Source: CAZXEU01 sp964639665 (GTDB lineage Bacteria > Bacteroidota > Rhodothermia > Rhodothermales > Bin80). Taken from it: a stretch of DNA of 11,053 bases. A model generated the notes under the pieces. The model did no database searches. It saw only the letters and a list, made by a program, of their open reading frames with translations, and was not told where the DNA came from. The translations under genes and the position numbers were made by a program. Below are positions 1 through 6,857 of this stretch, in pieces. Each line of letters begins with the position of its first letter. Position 1 is the first letter of the stretch. The DNA is taken from assembly GCA_964639665.1 (NCBI GenBank), contig CAZXEU010000212.1, positions 1 to 11,053 of the forward strand. The letters run 5' to 3'.

Positions 1-2040
1 AGCCCCGCCCTCCACCAGAAACGACCTCTGCAGGGGCAGCATGCCGGAGCTTGTGCCGGCAAGGAGTCGGACATGCGCCATGGCGGGCAGCAGCCGCCGC
101 CGCGCGACCGTCTTCAATGCCCACTCTGCGGACAATTCGTAGCGCCCATAGGTGTAATCGCTACCTCTGACGCTGTGCTCTGCTGAAGCGCGCACGAATT
201 TCTGTCCGGTCAGCCCTAGAGAGGATTCCGGACCCGAATTGACGACGGCGCCCAGGCGAACAGCCCTGAGCCTGGCCGGCCCGATGGCGGGATTCGGGCG
301 CTGCACGGCGGCATTGCCCAACAGATCGTAGCTGGTGCTCCGGCGCTGGGACGAGTGGTCTTCACTGCGAATCGAAGCCGTAATCCGGGCCCTGCCGCCC
401 CCAGCACGAAGCTCCGTCGCTAGACGATAGCCCTCGCTGCGGTAGTAGTCAAAATAGTCCTCGCCGCCCAGCAGCATCTCGATGCTGTTCAGCCCACGCG
501 GCACCCGCGAGGATTCATGCCGGATGGCCGTACCTGCGCGGTAGCTGCCCGTTAGCCGCACGTTGAGCGGCTTGCGAAAGCTCAGGCGCGCCCTGGTCTC
601 GTATGACCACCGCTCCGGACCCGACAGCCCATGGCTCCAGCCACCGCTGCCGACGAGTCTCAGATGCTCTCCGGCGTCCACCGTGGCTGCTGCGCCAGCG
701 TGCAGGGCTTCGACCCGGTTGTACCAGACTTTGGGTGCCAGACTAAGCCACTCCGGAAGCCGGTCCCCGCCGCCCCCGCTTCCCTCGGACTCCGAAAAAC
801 CTACACGAGACATGCGCGCCGCCGCTCCCCTCGGCTCAAACGCCTCCAGAATGGAGACGGTCGTATCCGTGCGGGCGTAGGCTAGCTGCTCCGCCGGAAG
901 CAGGGGCACAGCCAGGCCTTCTCGATGGAGCGCGCTGTCAGCCGCTACCGCCACCGAGTCCACGCGCATATACTCCTCGCTCTCAAACAGCTCCTCCGGC
1001 ACTTCGGCATTCACCTGGTAGTCGGTAAGGCGTGATACCTGCGCGAGGTTCATGGGCGGAAAGCGAAAAAGCCGGCTAATGCTCAGCTGCATGGAACCCT
1101 CAAAGCGAAAATCCACGGGAAGCCAGAACTGTCCTCCAAAGGAGGAAAACTGCTGCCGGTACGTCACGGACAGAGAGCGAATCGGGTACGGGAAGAGGAA
1201 CGCTTCCCCGGGCTGCAGCTCCGCCTCCAAAAGGGCATAGTCGTCGCCGTGCACCGACACCCGGCCCCGAAATCCGCTGGTAAGCCGCGTCCTTGGCTCT
1301 ACGGATATATCGTATACCGCGGTGTCGTCGATCATGCGCGTTGCCTCTAGACTGAACCGGTAATGGGACAGTGCATCAGGATGGGTAACGCCGATTAGGC
1401 GGTGTCCGGCCACGGAGACATTGTCGTCATACAGGTTGGCCACCGTGCCGGCCGCGGGTATGAGATCACCGTCCAGATCCGCACCTGCCGTCTTCCTGGT
1501 ACCGACAATTTCCTCCCGCATGCCGCGTTCCCGGTCCCAGTACGCATCGGATACGGACTCGAGAATGAATACGATGCCCGTATCGTTGGAGACCGTATAC
1601 CGGCTGTACGCTACGGCTTCAAAAGACTCCAGCGACGCCCGCCACACCTTCTTGCGCTCGATCACCTCCCGCATGATCTCGATGGCGGGATCCTCCCCGG
1701 TGACGACAATCTCCTGCATAACCATGGCAACCGGAGTCAACTCGACAAGCAGCTCTTCACCGGTTGCGGCCGCTACCTCCAGGCGTCGCGTGGCATAGCC
1801 GATGTGCCGGATCAGCAAAGTGGCGGGCACGGCGTCCAGGTCCAGCTCGAAGCTGCCTGCGGCATTGGTGATAGTGCCTCTGTACGTGCCCTCTACCTGA
1901 ATGGTGGCGGCGGCAAGGGGCTCCAGGGATCGCTCGTCCACGATCCGCCCGCGTACAGGCTGCGCGTTTGCCGAAAGGCTACCCATGGCCCACAGGAGCA
2001 GGACCAGCAGGTGCGGTCGAGCCGTCAGGGCACTTTTCAG
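1..2040 (-). CDS. Carboxypeptidase-regulatory-like / DUF5686 outer-membrane protein, C-terminus cut by window edge
   Basis: The frame stays open for 680 codons from 2040 to the left edge. Numbered from the proposed CTG start, residues 1-26 form a signal peptide (K2, R8, core LLVLLLWAMGSL, cleavage after SANA before Q27). Residues about 28-110 are a carboxypeptidase-D regulatory-like beta domain (GRIVDE, then ITNAAGSFEL). DUF5686 begins near residue 117, and a Gly-rich linker precedes the NRVEAL motif at 441-446 that opens the predicted beta-barrel. The visible end (LPLQRSFLVEGG) resembles surface-antigen barrels. The family usually has about 800 or more residues, so perhaps 120-150 are missing. 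Such proteins are outer-membrane proteins of Bacteroidota of unknown exact role. The gene lies 15 nt after the patatin stop and is probably co-transcribed with it. No ATG, GTG or TTG lies between that in-frame stop and the signal peptide core. The first ATG, at 1986, would destroy the signal, so the CTG at 2040 with an upstream GGAG is chosen. Family assignment is firm; the start is inferred. Confidence 0.85.
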   Translation of the reverse strand, partial: MKSALTARPHLLVLLLWAMGSLSANAQPVRGRIVDERSLEPLAAATIQVEGTYRGTITNAAGSFELDLDAVPATLLIRHIGYATRRLEVAAATGEELLVELTPVAMVMQEIVVTGEDPAIEIMREVIERKKVWRASLESFEAVAYSRYTVSNDTGIVFILESVSDAYWDRERGMREEIVGTRKTAGADLDGDLIPAAGTVANLYDDNVSVAGHRLIGVTHPDALSHYRFSLEATRMIDDTAVYDISVEPRTRLTSGFRGRVSVHGDDYALLEAELQPGEAFLFPYPIRSLSVTYRQQFSSFGGQFWLPVDFRFEGSMQLSISRLFRFPPMNLAQVSRLTDYQVNAEVPEELFESEEYMRVDSVAVAADSALHREGLAVPLLPAEQLAYARTDTTVSILEAFEPRGAAARMSRVGFSESEGSGGGGDRLPEWLSLAPKVWYNRVEALHAGAAATVDAGEHLRLVGSGGWSHGLSGPERWSYETRARLSFRKPLNVRLTGSYRAGTAIRHESSRVPRGLNSIEMLLGGEDYFDYYRSEGYRLATELRAGGGRARITASIRSEDHSSQRRSTSYDLLGNAAVQRPNPAIGPARLRAVRLGAVVNSGPESSLGLTGQKFVRASAEHSVRGSDYTYGRYELSAEWALKTVARRRLLPAMAHVRLLAGTSSGMLPLQRSFLVEGGA

Positions 2041-2051
2041 ATTCGGGCTCC
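2038..2051 (-). promoter_or_regulatory. Putative ribosome binding site and CTG start of the DUF5686 gene
   Basis: On the minus strand GGAG (2051-2048) is followed by seven bases and then CTG (2040-2038). This is normal Shine-Dalgarno spacing. The CTG is the only codon after the in-frame TAG (2058-2056) that keeps the positively charged N-region of the signal peptide. CTG starts are rare in bacteria, so this is an inference from spacing and signal peptide shape. Confidence 0.5.
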
Positions 2052-2055
2052 GCCG

Positions 2056-3231
2056 CTACACGGCTGCACGTTCAAGGAATGCATCAATTTGACTTTGTTG
2101 CCTACGCGCATCTTCCCATCCCAGTTGCATCAGAGTATGCACGTAATCGCGGTTGAACAGCAGCATGCTGAGCCAGTCAGGGCTCCGGGTCTGGTCCGTG
2201 CCAAGTCCCCGTGTGATCAGTCGCAGGGCCCCGCCGCTGGCAAAGTCGTAGTTGGCCGCAAGCTTCGCCAGGTCGACGGACGGCCTGAGAAGCAGCAGAT
2301 TGACGGGCCTGAAGCGGCTGTGCGTGCCTGGGGCGTGTCCCTCCAGGAGTTCGTTGATGGTCTCCAGCGTGGTGGCATCCTGCTCAAGCGCATCCAGAAA
2401 GATGGCATTCAGCATGATGCCGATGATCTGTGCCAGCGGTGGTGCACCATCCACGGACGGCGTGTCCGCTTCCTGCCGGGACCTGCCGTATCGCGTGGAA
2501 ATGGCCAGAATGCTGGTAGCTCCCAGTTGGATGGCCGGCGCCAGCGGCGTAGTAAGCCGAATGCCCCCGTCGCCGTACCAGGCATCGCCAATGCGCACGG
2601 CCGGAAACAGTACGGGCAGCGATGTCGAGGCCATTACATGGTCAAGCGTAAGCTGCGTGTTGCGCCCGACATGATTGGGATGCTTCCAGTCGGAGGCTTC
2701 GCGGCCCTGTATCCATGTCACGGTCTGGCCCGTCGAATAGCTCGTCGTCGTGATGCAGGCTGCCTTTAGCCGCCCCGCGTCCACGTTGTCGGCAATGCCC
2801 GAAAGGAATGCCCGATCGGGGTTCATATGCCGGCTTAGAAAATGCTCCAGCGGCTTCGTATCCAGGAGCGAGCCTCCCGAGCCCAGGTGCCGGAAAACGT
2901 TGGCTACGCGCCGAGCTGCCGGAAGCGTCCCGAGAATGCGGTGGTACAGCGACAGGGCCGACTGCGCTGCAAAGACCTGGTCACTGGAAATATCCAGCCA
3001 GCACTGCAGCAGGTCTTCGGCCGCCCGGGAAACATGCCCGGGGTGATTGGCCAGGTACGACGTGTTGATGGCGCCTGCTGAAACGCCGCTCAAGATCGGA
3101 AAGGACAATTCCGGGCGCCTCTCCGTAATGTAGCGAAGCACGCCGGCCTGGTAAGCCGCGCGCGCACCGCCACCTCCGAGCACAAGGGCCAAAGACCGTC
3201 CAGTTGCGGCACCATCTCCGCGAGTTGCCAT
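2056..3231 (-). CDS. Patatin-like phospholipase family protein
   Basis: A 391-residue serine lipid acyl hydrolase predicted to cleave ester bonds of phospholipids or related lipids with a Ser-Asp dyad. The oxyanion-hole loop GGGGARAAYQ is at residues 19-28, the nucleophile elbow GVSAG at 49-53 (Ser51), and the catalytic Asp221 in YGDGG at 219-223. A conserved stretch, HVMASTSLPVLFPAV, at 198-212 precedes the Asp motif. No signal peptide or membrane segment is visible, so a cytoplasmic or inner-face location is likely. The C-terminal 150 residues or so are the less conserved extension common in bacterial patatins. The ATG at 3231 is supported by AGGGG (3243-3239) with 7-nt spacing and starts just before the first beta strand. 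The gene is divergent from the DprA-like gene across 77 bp and leads a likely two-gene operon with the DUF5686 gene. Its physiological substrate cannot be read from the sequence. Confidence 0.93.
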   Translation of the reverse strand: MATRGDGAATGRSLALVLGGGGARAAYQAGVLRYITERRPELSFPILSGVSAGAINTSYLANHPGHVSRAAEDLLQCWLDISSDQVFAAQSALSLYHRILGTLPAARRVANVFRHLGSGGSLLDTKPLEHFLSRHMNPDRAFLSGIADNVDAGRLKAACITTTSYSTGQTVTWIQGREASDWKHPNHVGRNTQLTLDHVMASTSLPVLFPAVRIGDAWYGDGGIRLTTPLAPAIQLGATSILAISTRYGRSRQEADTPSVDGAPPLAQIIGIMLNAIFLDALEQDATTLETINELLEGHAPGTHSRFRPVNLLLLRPSVDLAKLAANYDFASGGALRLITRGLGTDQTRSPDWLSMLLFNRDYVHTLMQLGWEDARRQQSQIDAFLERAAV

Positions 3232-3308
3232 CTCCGAGCCCCTGACCAGCTTGCGTTTGACGTCCCTTTCTACGTTTCCTCTTGAGAATTGGTTGATATT
3301 CCGGCTCC

Positions 3309-4169
3309 ATGGATCACACCGCTACCTTTGCCCTTGCGCTGCAGAGCATGAACGGGGTAGGGCGCGTAACCGCGTCCAGGCTTCTTCGTGCATTTCGTAC
3401 GTACGAGGCGCTGGCAGGCTTTCCCAGGGAACAGGTGCTGCTACGCATCAAGCGAACGCCAAACGCCGGTGCCATCGTTGCGGCCCTGTTCGACAGATCA
3501 TCCATGGAGACCCTGTTATGCGCCGCAAGTGAAGAACTCGACTCCTTGCGATCCAAGGGCATCCACGTCTTGTCGGCATTTGCCGCCAACTGGCCCGTTT
3601 CGCTTGACAGCCTGCCGCCGGCCAGCCGACCTCTTCTGTTGTATGCGTACGGACAGATTGAAGTGCCGCGCTCCGATTTCGTATCCGTCTACTGTGGAGA
3701 CTCTCGCGAGGCGGATCTTGTCCGCGCGCTGCTGGACAGGATTCTCAACCGCGGATATGCCCCCTTGATCACTAGTTCCGCCGCCGCACTTCCCATGCCA
3801 TCCGGCGGCGGAGCCATGGCACTTGTACTGCCCATGGGTCTTGGCAAGGCTCCCGCCGACCTTCGCCCCGTGATGCTCGAAATCGTGCGCCGCGGCGGCC
3901 TTCTGCTTTCTCCGTTTCCAATGCAGCACGGTCCATATCGGCACGATGAAAGGGAAGCTTCGCTGCTCATGGCCGCGCTGGCGCGCGCCTGCGCGCTGGT
4001 TCGCTGCGCCTCGTCCTTACCTGCACTGGCCGGCGCTGATTGGGCCGAGGGCGCGGGCCGGATCGTGTGCGCCCTCCAGACGGAGGCGGCTCTGCTGCCG
4101 CGGAATGCGGTCATGATGGAGACCGAATCGGACCTGGATGCTGTGCTGACCGATTTGAGCCAGACCTGA
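3309..4169 (+). CDS. Divergent DprA/Smf-family (DNA-processing-like) protein
   Basis: A 286-residue protein related to DprA, the single-strand DNA binding RecA loader of natural transformation. Residues 7-30 (FALALQSMNGVGRVTASRLL) match the helix-hairpin-helix-like N-terminus. WPVSLDSLPP...LLLYAYG at about 95-115 matches the YP..L..i.dpP..Lf..G signature that precedes the Rossmann fold. A Rossmann-like segment follows at about 124-260, with LLLSPFPMQHGPYR (198-211) in the place of SE.P....P..F. Key motifs are lost: GSR is replaced by YCGDSR, the SGxAxGID...H segment is absent (LITSSAAALPMPSGGG), and FPxRNRxI is replaced by YRHDEREASLL. It is shorter than typical DprA (about 360-390 residues), with no C-terminal winged helix. 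The ATG at 3309 has no clear Shine-Dalgarno but keeps the conserved N-terminus. It converges on the S46 gene with a 22-bp gap. DprA superfamily membership is well supported; transformation function is doubtful. Confidence 0.75.
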   Translation: MDHTATFALALQSMNGVGRVTASRLLRAFRTYEALAGFPREQVLLRIKRTPNAGAIVAALFDRSSMETLLCAASEELDSLRSKGIHVLSAFAANWPVSLDSLPPASRPLLLYAYGQIEVPRSDFVSVYCGDSREADLVRALLDRILNRGYAPLITSSAAALPMPSGGGAMALVLPMGLGKAPADLRPVMLEIVRRGGLLLSPFPMQHGPYRHDEREASLLMAALARACALVRCASSLPALAGADWAEGAGRIVCALQTEAALLPRNAVMMETESDLDAVLTDLSQT

Positions 4170-4191
4170 GGGCAGGCTGTACGGACGCGGG

Positions 4192-6462
4192 TTACTCGGA
4201 CCGCAGCTCGCGCAAGATCCGATCCGCACCGTAGACGTGTTCCAGCGCCTCCAGCATGCCCCGGGAATCCACCGACACGGTCCGCGCCGTGCTGTCGGTG
4301 TAGAGATACGTGTTGGGGAGCGATTCAATATTGCCATCAAAGACCAGGCCCACAACTTCCAGGTGGCTGTTCAGCAGCGGAGAGCCGGAATTGCCGCCGG
4401 CGATGTCATTGGTGCTTACCAGGTTAAGCGGAGTGGCCAGGTCGAAAGCAGGCGGCGGATCTTGCCAGCGACCGGGAAGCTGCCACGCCTCACTTAATTC
4501 CCCGTATGAAACGTAGTGATCATAGAGGCCATAATACGTCGTGAAGGCCGGCGCGAGAGTGCCGTTGTAGGCATAGCCGCGTACAATACCGTCGGAGATC
4601 CGCAGCGTCGAGTTGGCATCAGGAGGAGCTGCCGATCCATAAAGGGCGAAGCGCGCCAGCACCATCTGGCTGTTCAGAAGCTCCTCGCGGTTAACAAAGC
4701 TGCGGTCCTGGTCCTGAGCAGCAAAATACAGTGGAGCCAAGGCGTTGATAACCTCGACCGTGACATCCCCGCTTCCCAGATAGCCCGAGTTCAGCAGATT
4801 GGCAAAGCCGGCGGAATCAGACAGTGCCGTCCCTTCTGCAATGCGCGCGGCAACACTGTCAATTGCCTTTCCCTGCGTAATCCGCGTTATGGTCGGGTCC
4901 GTCTCTCCCAGGGCATTGCTGATCTCCTTCAGCCGAAGAGCAATCAGCCTCTGTTCAACCTCAACAGGGAAGTCCTCCACGCCCAGCGCCTCCTTCCTGA
5001 CCTCGGCCAGTTCGTCTTCCGGCACGTAACCCCTCCGCCTGAGTGTGTCATGGTAGTAGCCGTACAGGGCCCGTGTCAGTATGTGCGAACCGATGGTCGT
5101 GCCAAAATACATGAAGGCCCGGGATCTCTGAAATCCGGACCGCTTGGACAGCTGGAGTTCCTGCAAGTCCTGAAAGAGTCCGCCGTAAGCCTCCTTTAGA
5201 GAATCGACTGCCTGAATGTCGCGACGAAGCATGAGCTCGCTCGCGCGGCGACGGAGCATCAGATCCTCGTCTCGCAGCCCCGCGAGCTGACCGGTCTGCG
5301 CCTTGAGGGTATTGTTGAGCGAAAACAGCGCATTCTGCAGTGCTGCATCCTGCTCCCCGTCAATGTGCTCGACAAGAATATCCGCTCGGGCCTCCAGGGC
5401 CTCGATCCGTACGGGAGCCACAAGGTCCCGGACGTGCTCCAGACCAGCCACCGAGCCGAGGCGACTAGTCGATCCCGGAAAACCCACCGTAAAGACCACG
5501 TCCCCTTCCCTGCTGCCGGATGTGCTCCACCGGAAGTAGTTTTCTGTCTCAAGCGGCGCTCCTTCCTCCGAATACACTCGGAAGAGAGCCATGTCCAGCG
5601 CGTACCGAGGGTAGGTGAAATTGTCTGCGTCTCCGCCAAAGTACCCAAGCTGTTTTTCGGGCGCCATGACCAGGCGAACGTCCTCGTATCGACGGTAGGT
5701 GTGTGCCGCGTACCGCCCACCGTCGTAGTACTCCACCACTTCCACGCGCAGCGTAGAGTCCCTGGCCTTCGCGGCCGTGGTCAACTGCTCTTCAATGTCG
5801 CTTGCCTTGGCAGCGCGTGCCCGCACTTGTTCATTGTCTCCGCGAACGATGCGGCTCGCTGACCGGACCCTGTCGGTTACGTCCAGAATCTCGACCAGCT
5901 GGTCCAGGTGCAGATCCTCCACTTTGCGTTCGGCGTGCGCGGAGTCGGCGTAGAAACCATCGTTGAACAGATCTTCGCCCTCGCGGCTCAGGTCCGTGAT
6001 GCTCTCGCGCGCACAGTGGTGATTGGTCAGTACCAGTCCTCGCCGTGAGACGAACGACGCCGAGCAGAAATTCGAAAACCGCAGCGCGCCGAGTCTTGCA
6101 CGGTCGAACCAGGCGGAATCCAGTTGCACATCGTATTCCTGCAGCAAGTAATCGAAGGGCGGATCACTGAATGTCCACATCTTGCCGCCGTCAAATCGGC
6201 CGAGCTCCACGTCCGGGACGCTGATGACCAGGGAGTCCGCCTCTGCACCTTGCGAAGGAGGACGGACCTCCTGCACGGGCGCAGGGCGCTCAAGAACCTG
6301 CGCCACTTCCCTCGGCGCTGCGCAGCCCGCAAGCACCAAAGCCGACGCGACCAGGACGCGGCGCGCACGCGCTGGTAGCGGCGCTGTTGAAACCGCCCTC
6401 CGGACGCCCCCGGTACCGATCCCGGCTCCCTGCATAACTCGATAGGTTCCAGTCCTGGTCAT
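4192..6462 (-). CDS. S46 family dipeptidyl-peptidase (DPP7-like), putative lipoprotein
   Basis: A 756-residue serine exopeptidase predicted to release N-terminal dipeptides from oligopeptides outside the cytoplasm. The chymotrypsin-like fold shows TNHHC at 146-150 (catalytic His149), FGGDADNFTYPR at 275-286 followed by ALDMALFRVY (probable catalytic Asp290), and GGNSGSP at 689-695 (Ser692). Between them lies the helical regulatory insert of the family (about 350-560). Gly710, in FDGN, is 18 residues after the serine, the position that is Gly in DPP7 and Arg in DPP11, so preference for a hydrophobic rather than acidic second residue is inferred. A lipobox LAGC at 44-47 predicts lipidation at Cys47. 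The N-region before it is unusually long. The ATG at 6462 has AGG five bases upstream and is preferred; Met10 (6435) is the alternative. The S46 family usually has about 700-720 residues, so the length is normal once the N-terminus is allowed for. It is divergent from the M1 gene. Confidence 0.93.
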   Translation of the reverse strand: MTRTGTYRVMQGAGIGTGGVRRAVSTAPLPARARRVLVASALVLAGCAAPREVAQVLERPAPVQEVRPPSQGAEADSLVISVPDVELGRFDGGKMWTFSDPPFDYLLQEYDVQLDSAWFDRARLGALRFSNFCSASFVSRRGLVLTNHHCARESITDLSREGEDLFNDGFYADSAHAERKVEDLHLDQLVEILDVTDRVRSASRIVRGDNEQVRARAAKASDIEEQLTTAAKARDSTLRVEVVEYYDGGRYAAHTYRRYEDVRLVMAPEKQLGYFGGDADNFTYPRYALDMALFRVYSEEGAPLETENYFRWSTSGSREGDVVFTVGFPGSTSRLGSVAGLEHVRDLVAPVRIEALEARADILVEHIDGEQDAALQNALFSLNNTLKAQTGQLAGLRDEDLMLRRRASELMLRRDIQAVDSLKEAYGGLFQDLQELQLSKRSGFQRSRAFMYFGTTIGSHILTRALYGYYHDTLRRRGYVPEDELAEVRKEALGVEDFPVEVEQRLIALRLKEISNALGETDPTITRITQGKAIDSVAARIAEGTALSDSAGFANLLNSGYLGSGDVTVEVINALAPLYFAAQDQDRSFVNREELLNSQMVLARFALYGSAAPPDANSTLRISDGIVRGYAYNGTLAPAFTTYYGLYDHYVSYGELSEAWQLPGRWQDPPPAFDLATPLNLVSTNDIAGGNSGSPLLNSHLEVVGLVFDGNIESLPNTYLYTDSTARTVSVDSRGMLEALEHVYGADRILRELRSE

Positions 6463-6857
6463 ACTTACCTGATTGCGAGGCAGGGATTACGTAGTCACCC
6501 AAACCGGCTAGACCCTGAATTTACGCCTCAGCGACGCAGGATTCCGCCTCCGCGGCTTGTGCACTCTCCGCGAACGCGTGCCAGGGCAGCCGATCAGGTC
6601 CGGCTCGGACGATTCCGTGCCAACTGTGGCGTGCACGTGGTATTGTATTCGGATCAGACTCAATGAGGCCCGAGAGCCGCTTTGCCCTGGGCCTCGGCAC
6701 GGCACCGCACGTGAATGTAATGGCTGATGACCAGGCAGCTATGCATTCGCTTCAGGGGCCTCTGCTGCAGGCGCTAGCGCGCACACTGAGGGGTTTGCCA
6801 AAGGGAAAGGGGCTCCTTAGCTTGCCTTGCAGTTTTCAGCACAATGCCTACGAATCC
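6463..6857. other. 395-bp intergenic region between divergent peptidase genes
   Basis: No convincing gene, tRNA or small-protein ORF was seen. It must hold the promoters of the S46 gene (leftward) and the M1 gene (rightward). Visible elements are a Bacteroidota-type promoter candidate (6794-6825), a perfect 10-bp palindrome GCGCTAGCGC (6771-6780), two CACGTG palindromes (6634-6639 and 6708-6713), and a 7-bp stem GAGGCCC/GGGCCTC (6665-6671 with 6689-6695, 17-nt loop). The M1 frame stays open upstream to an ATG at 6663, but that extension looks noncoding. Confidence 0.7.
6794..6825 (+). promoter_or_regulatory. Candidate Bacteroidota-type promoter of the M1 aminopeptidase gene
   Basis: TTTG at 6794-6797 is followed by exactly 20 bases and then TAGCTTGC at 6818-6825. 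This is close to the Bacteroidota -33 TTTG / -7 TAnnTTTG consensus. Transcription would start near 6831, about 25 nt before the ATG at 6858. The match in the -7 box is imperfect. Confidence 0.4.

Noticed and set aside
2056..2058. General recoding of TAG as a sense codon.
   Set aside because: TAG is the natural end of the M1, M81 and AraD genes at family-typical lengths, so it is a normal stop here.
1402..2769. A 455-codon open frame on the plus strand.
   Set aside because: It is antisense to the N-terminus of the DUF5686 gene and most of the patatin gene, both of which show strong motifs. It has no recognisable domain and spans the boundary of two genes, as expected of a GC-rich shadow frame.
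3251..3278. TTG...TACGTTTC as a promoter for the DprA-like gene.
   Set aside because: The -7-like box TACGTTTC is good, but no TTTG lies 19-21 bases before it; the nearest TTTG is 11 bases away.
4170..4191. Terminator between the convergent DprA-like and S46 genes.
   Set aside because: The gap is only 22 bp and contains no inverted repeat or T-run.
6480..6660. Possible tRNA or structured RNA in the GC-rich intergenic stretch.
   Set aside because: No T-loop GTTCGANTC sequence, anticodon arm or acceptor pairing could be found on either strand.
6663..6857. A 65-residue N-terminal extension of the M1 aminopeptidase from ATG 6663.
   Set aside because: The signal peptide begins exactly at the ATG at 6858, an export signal cannot sit 65 residues inside, and a promoter candidate lies within the extension.
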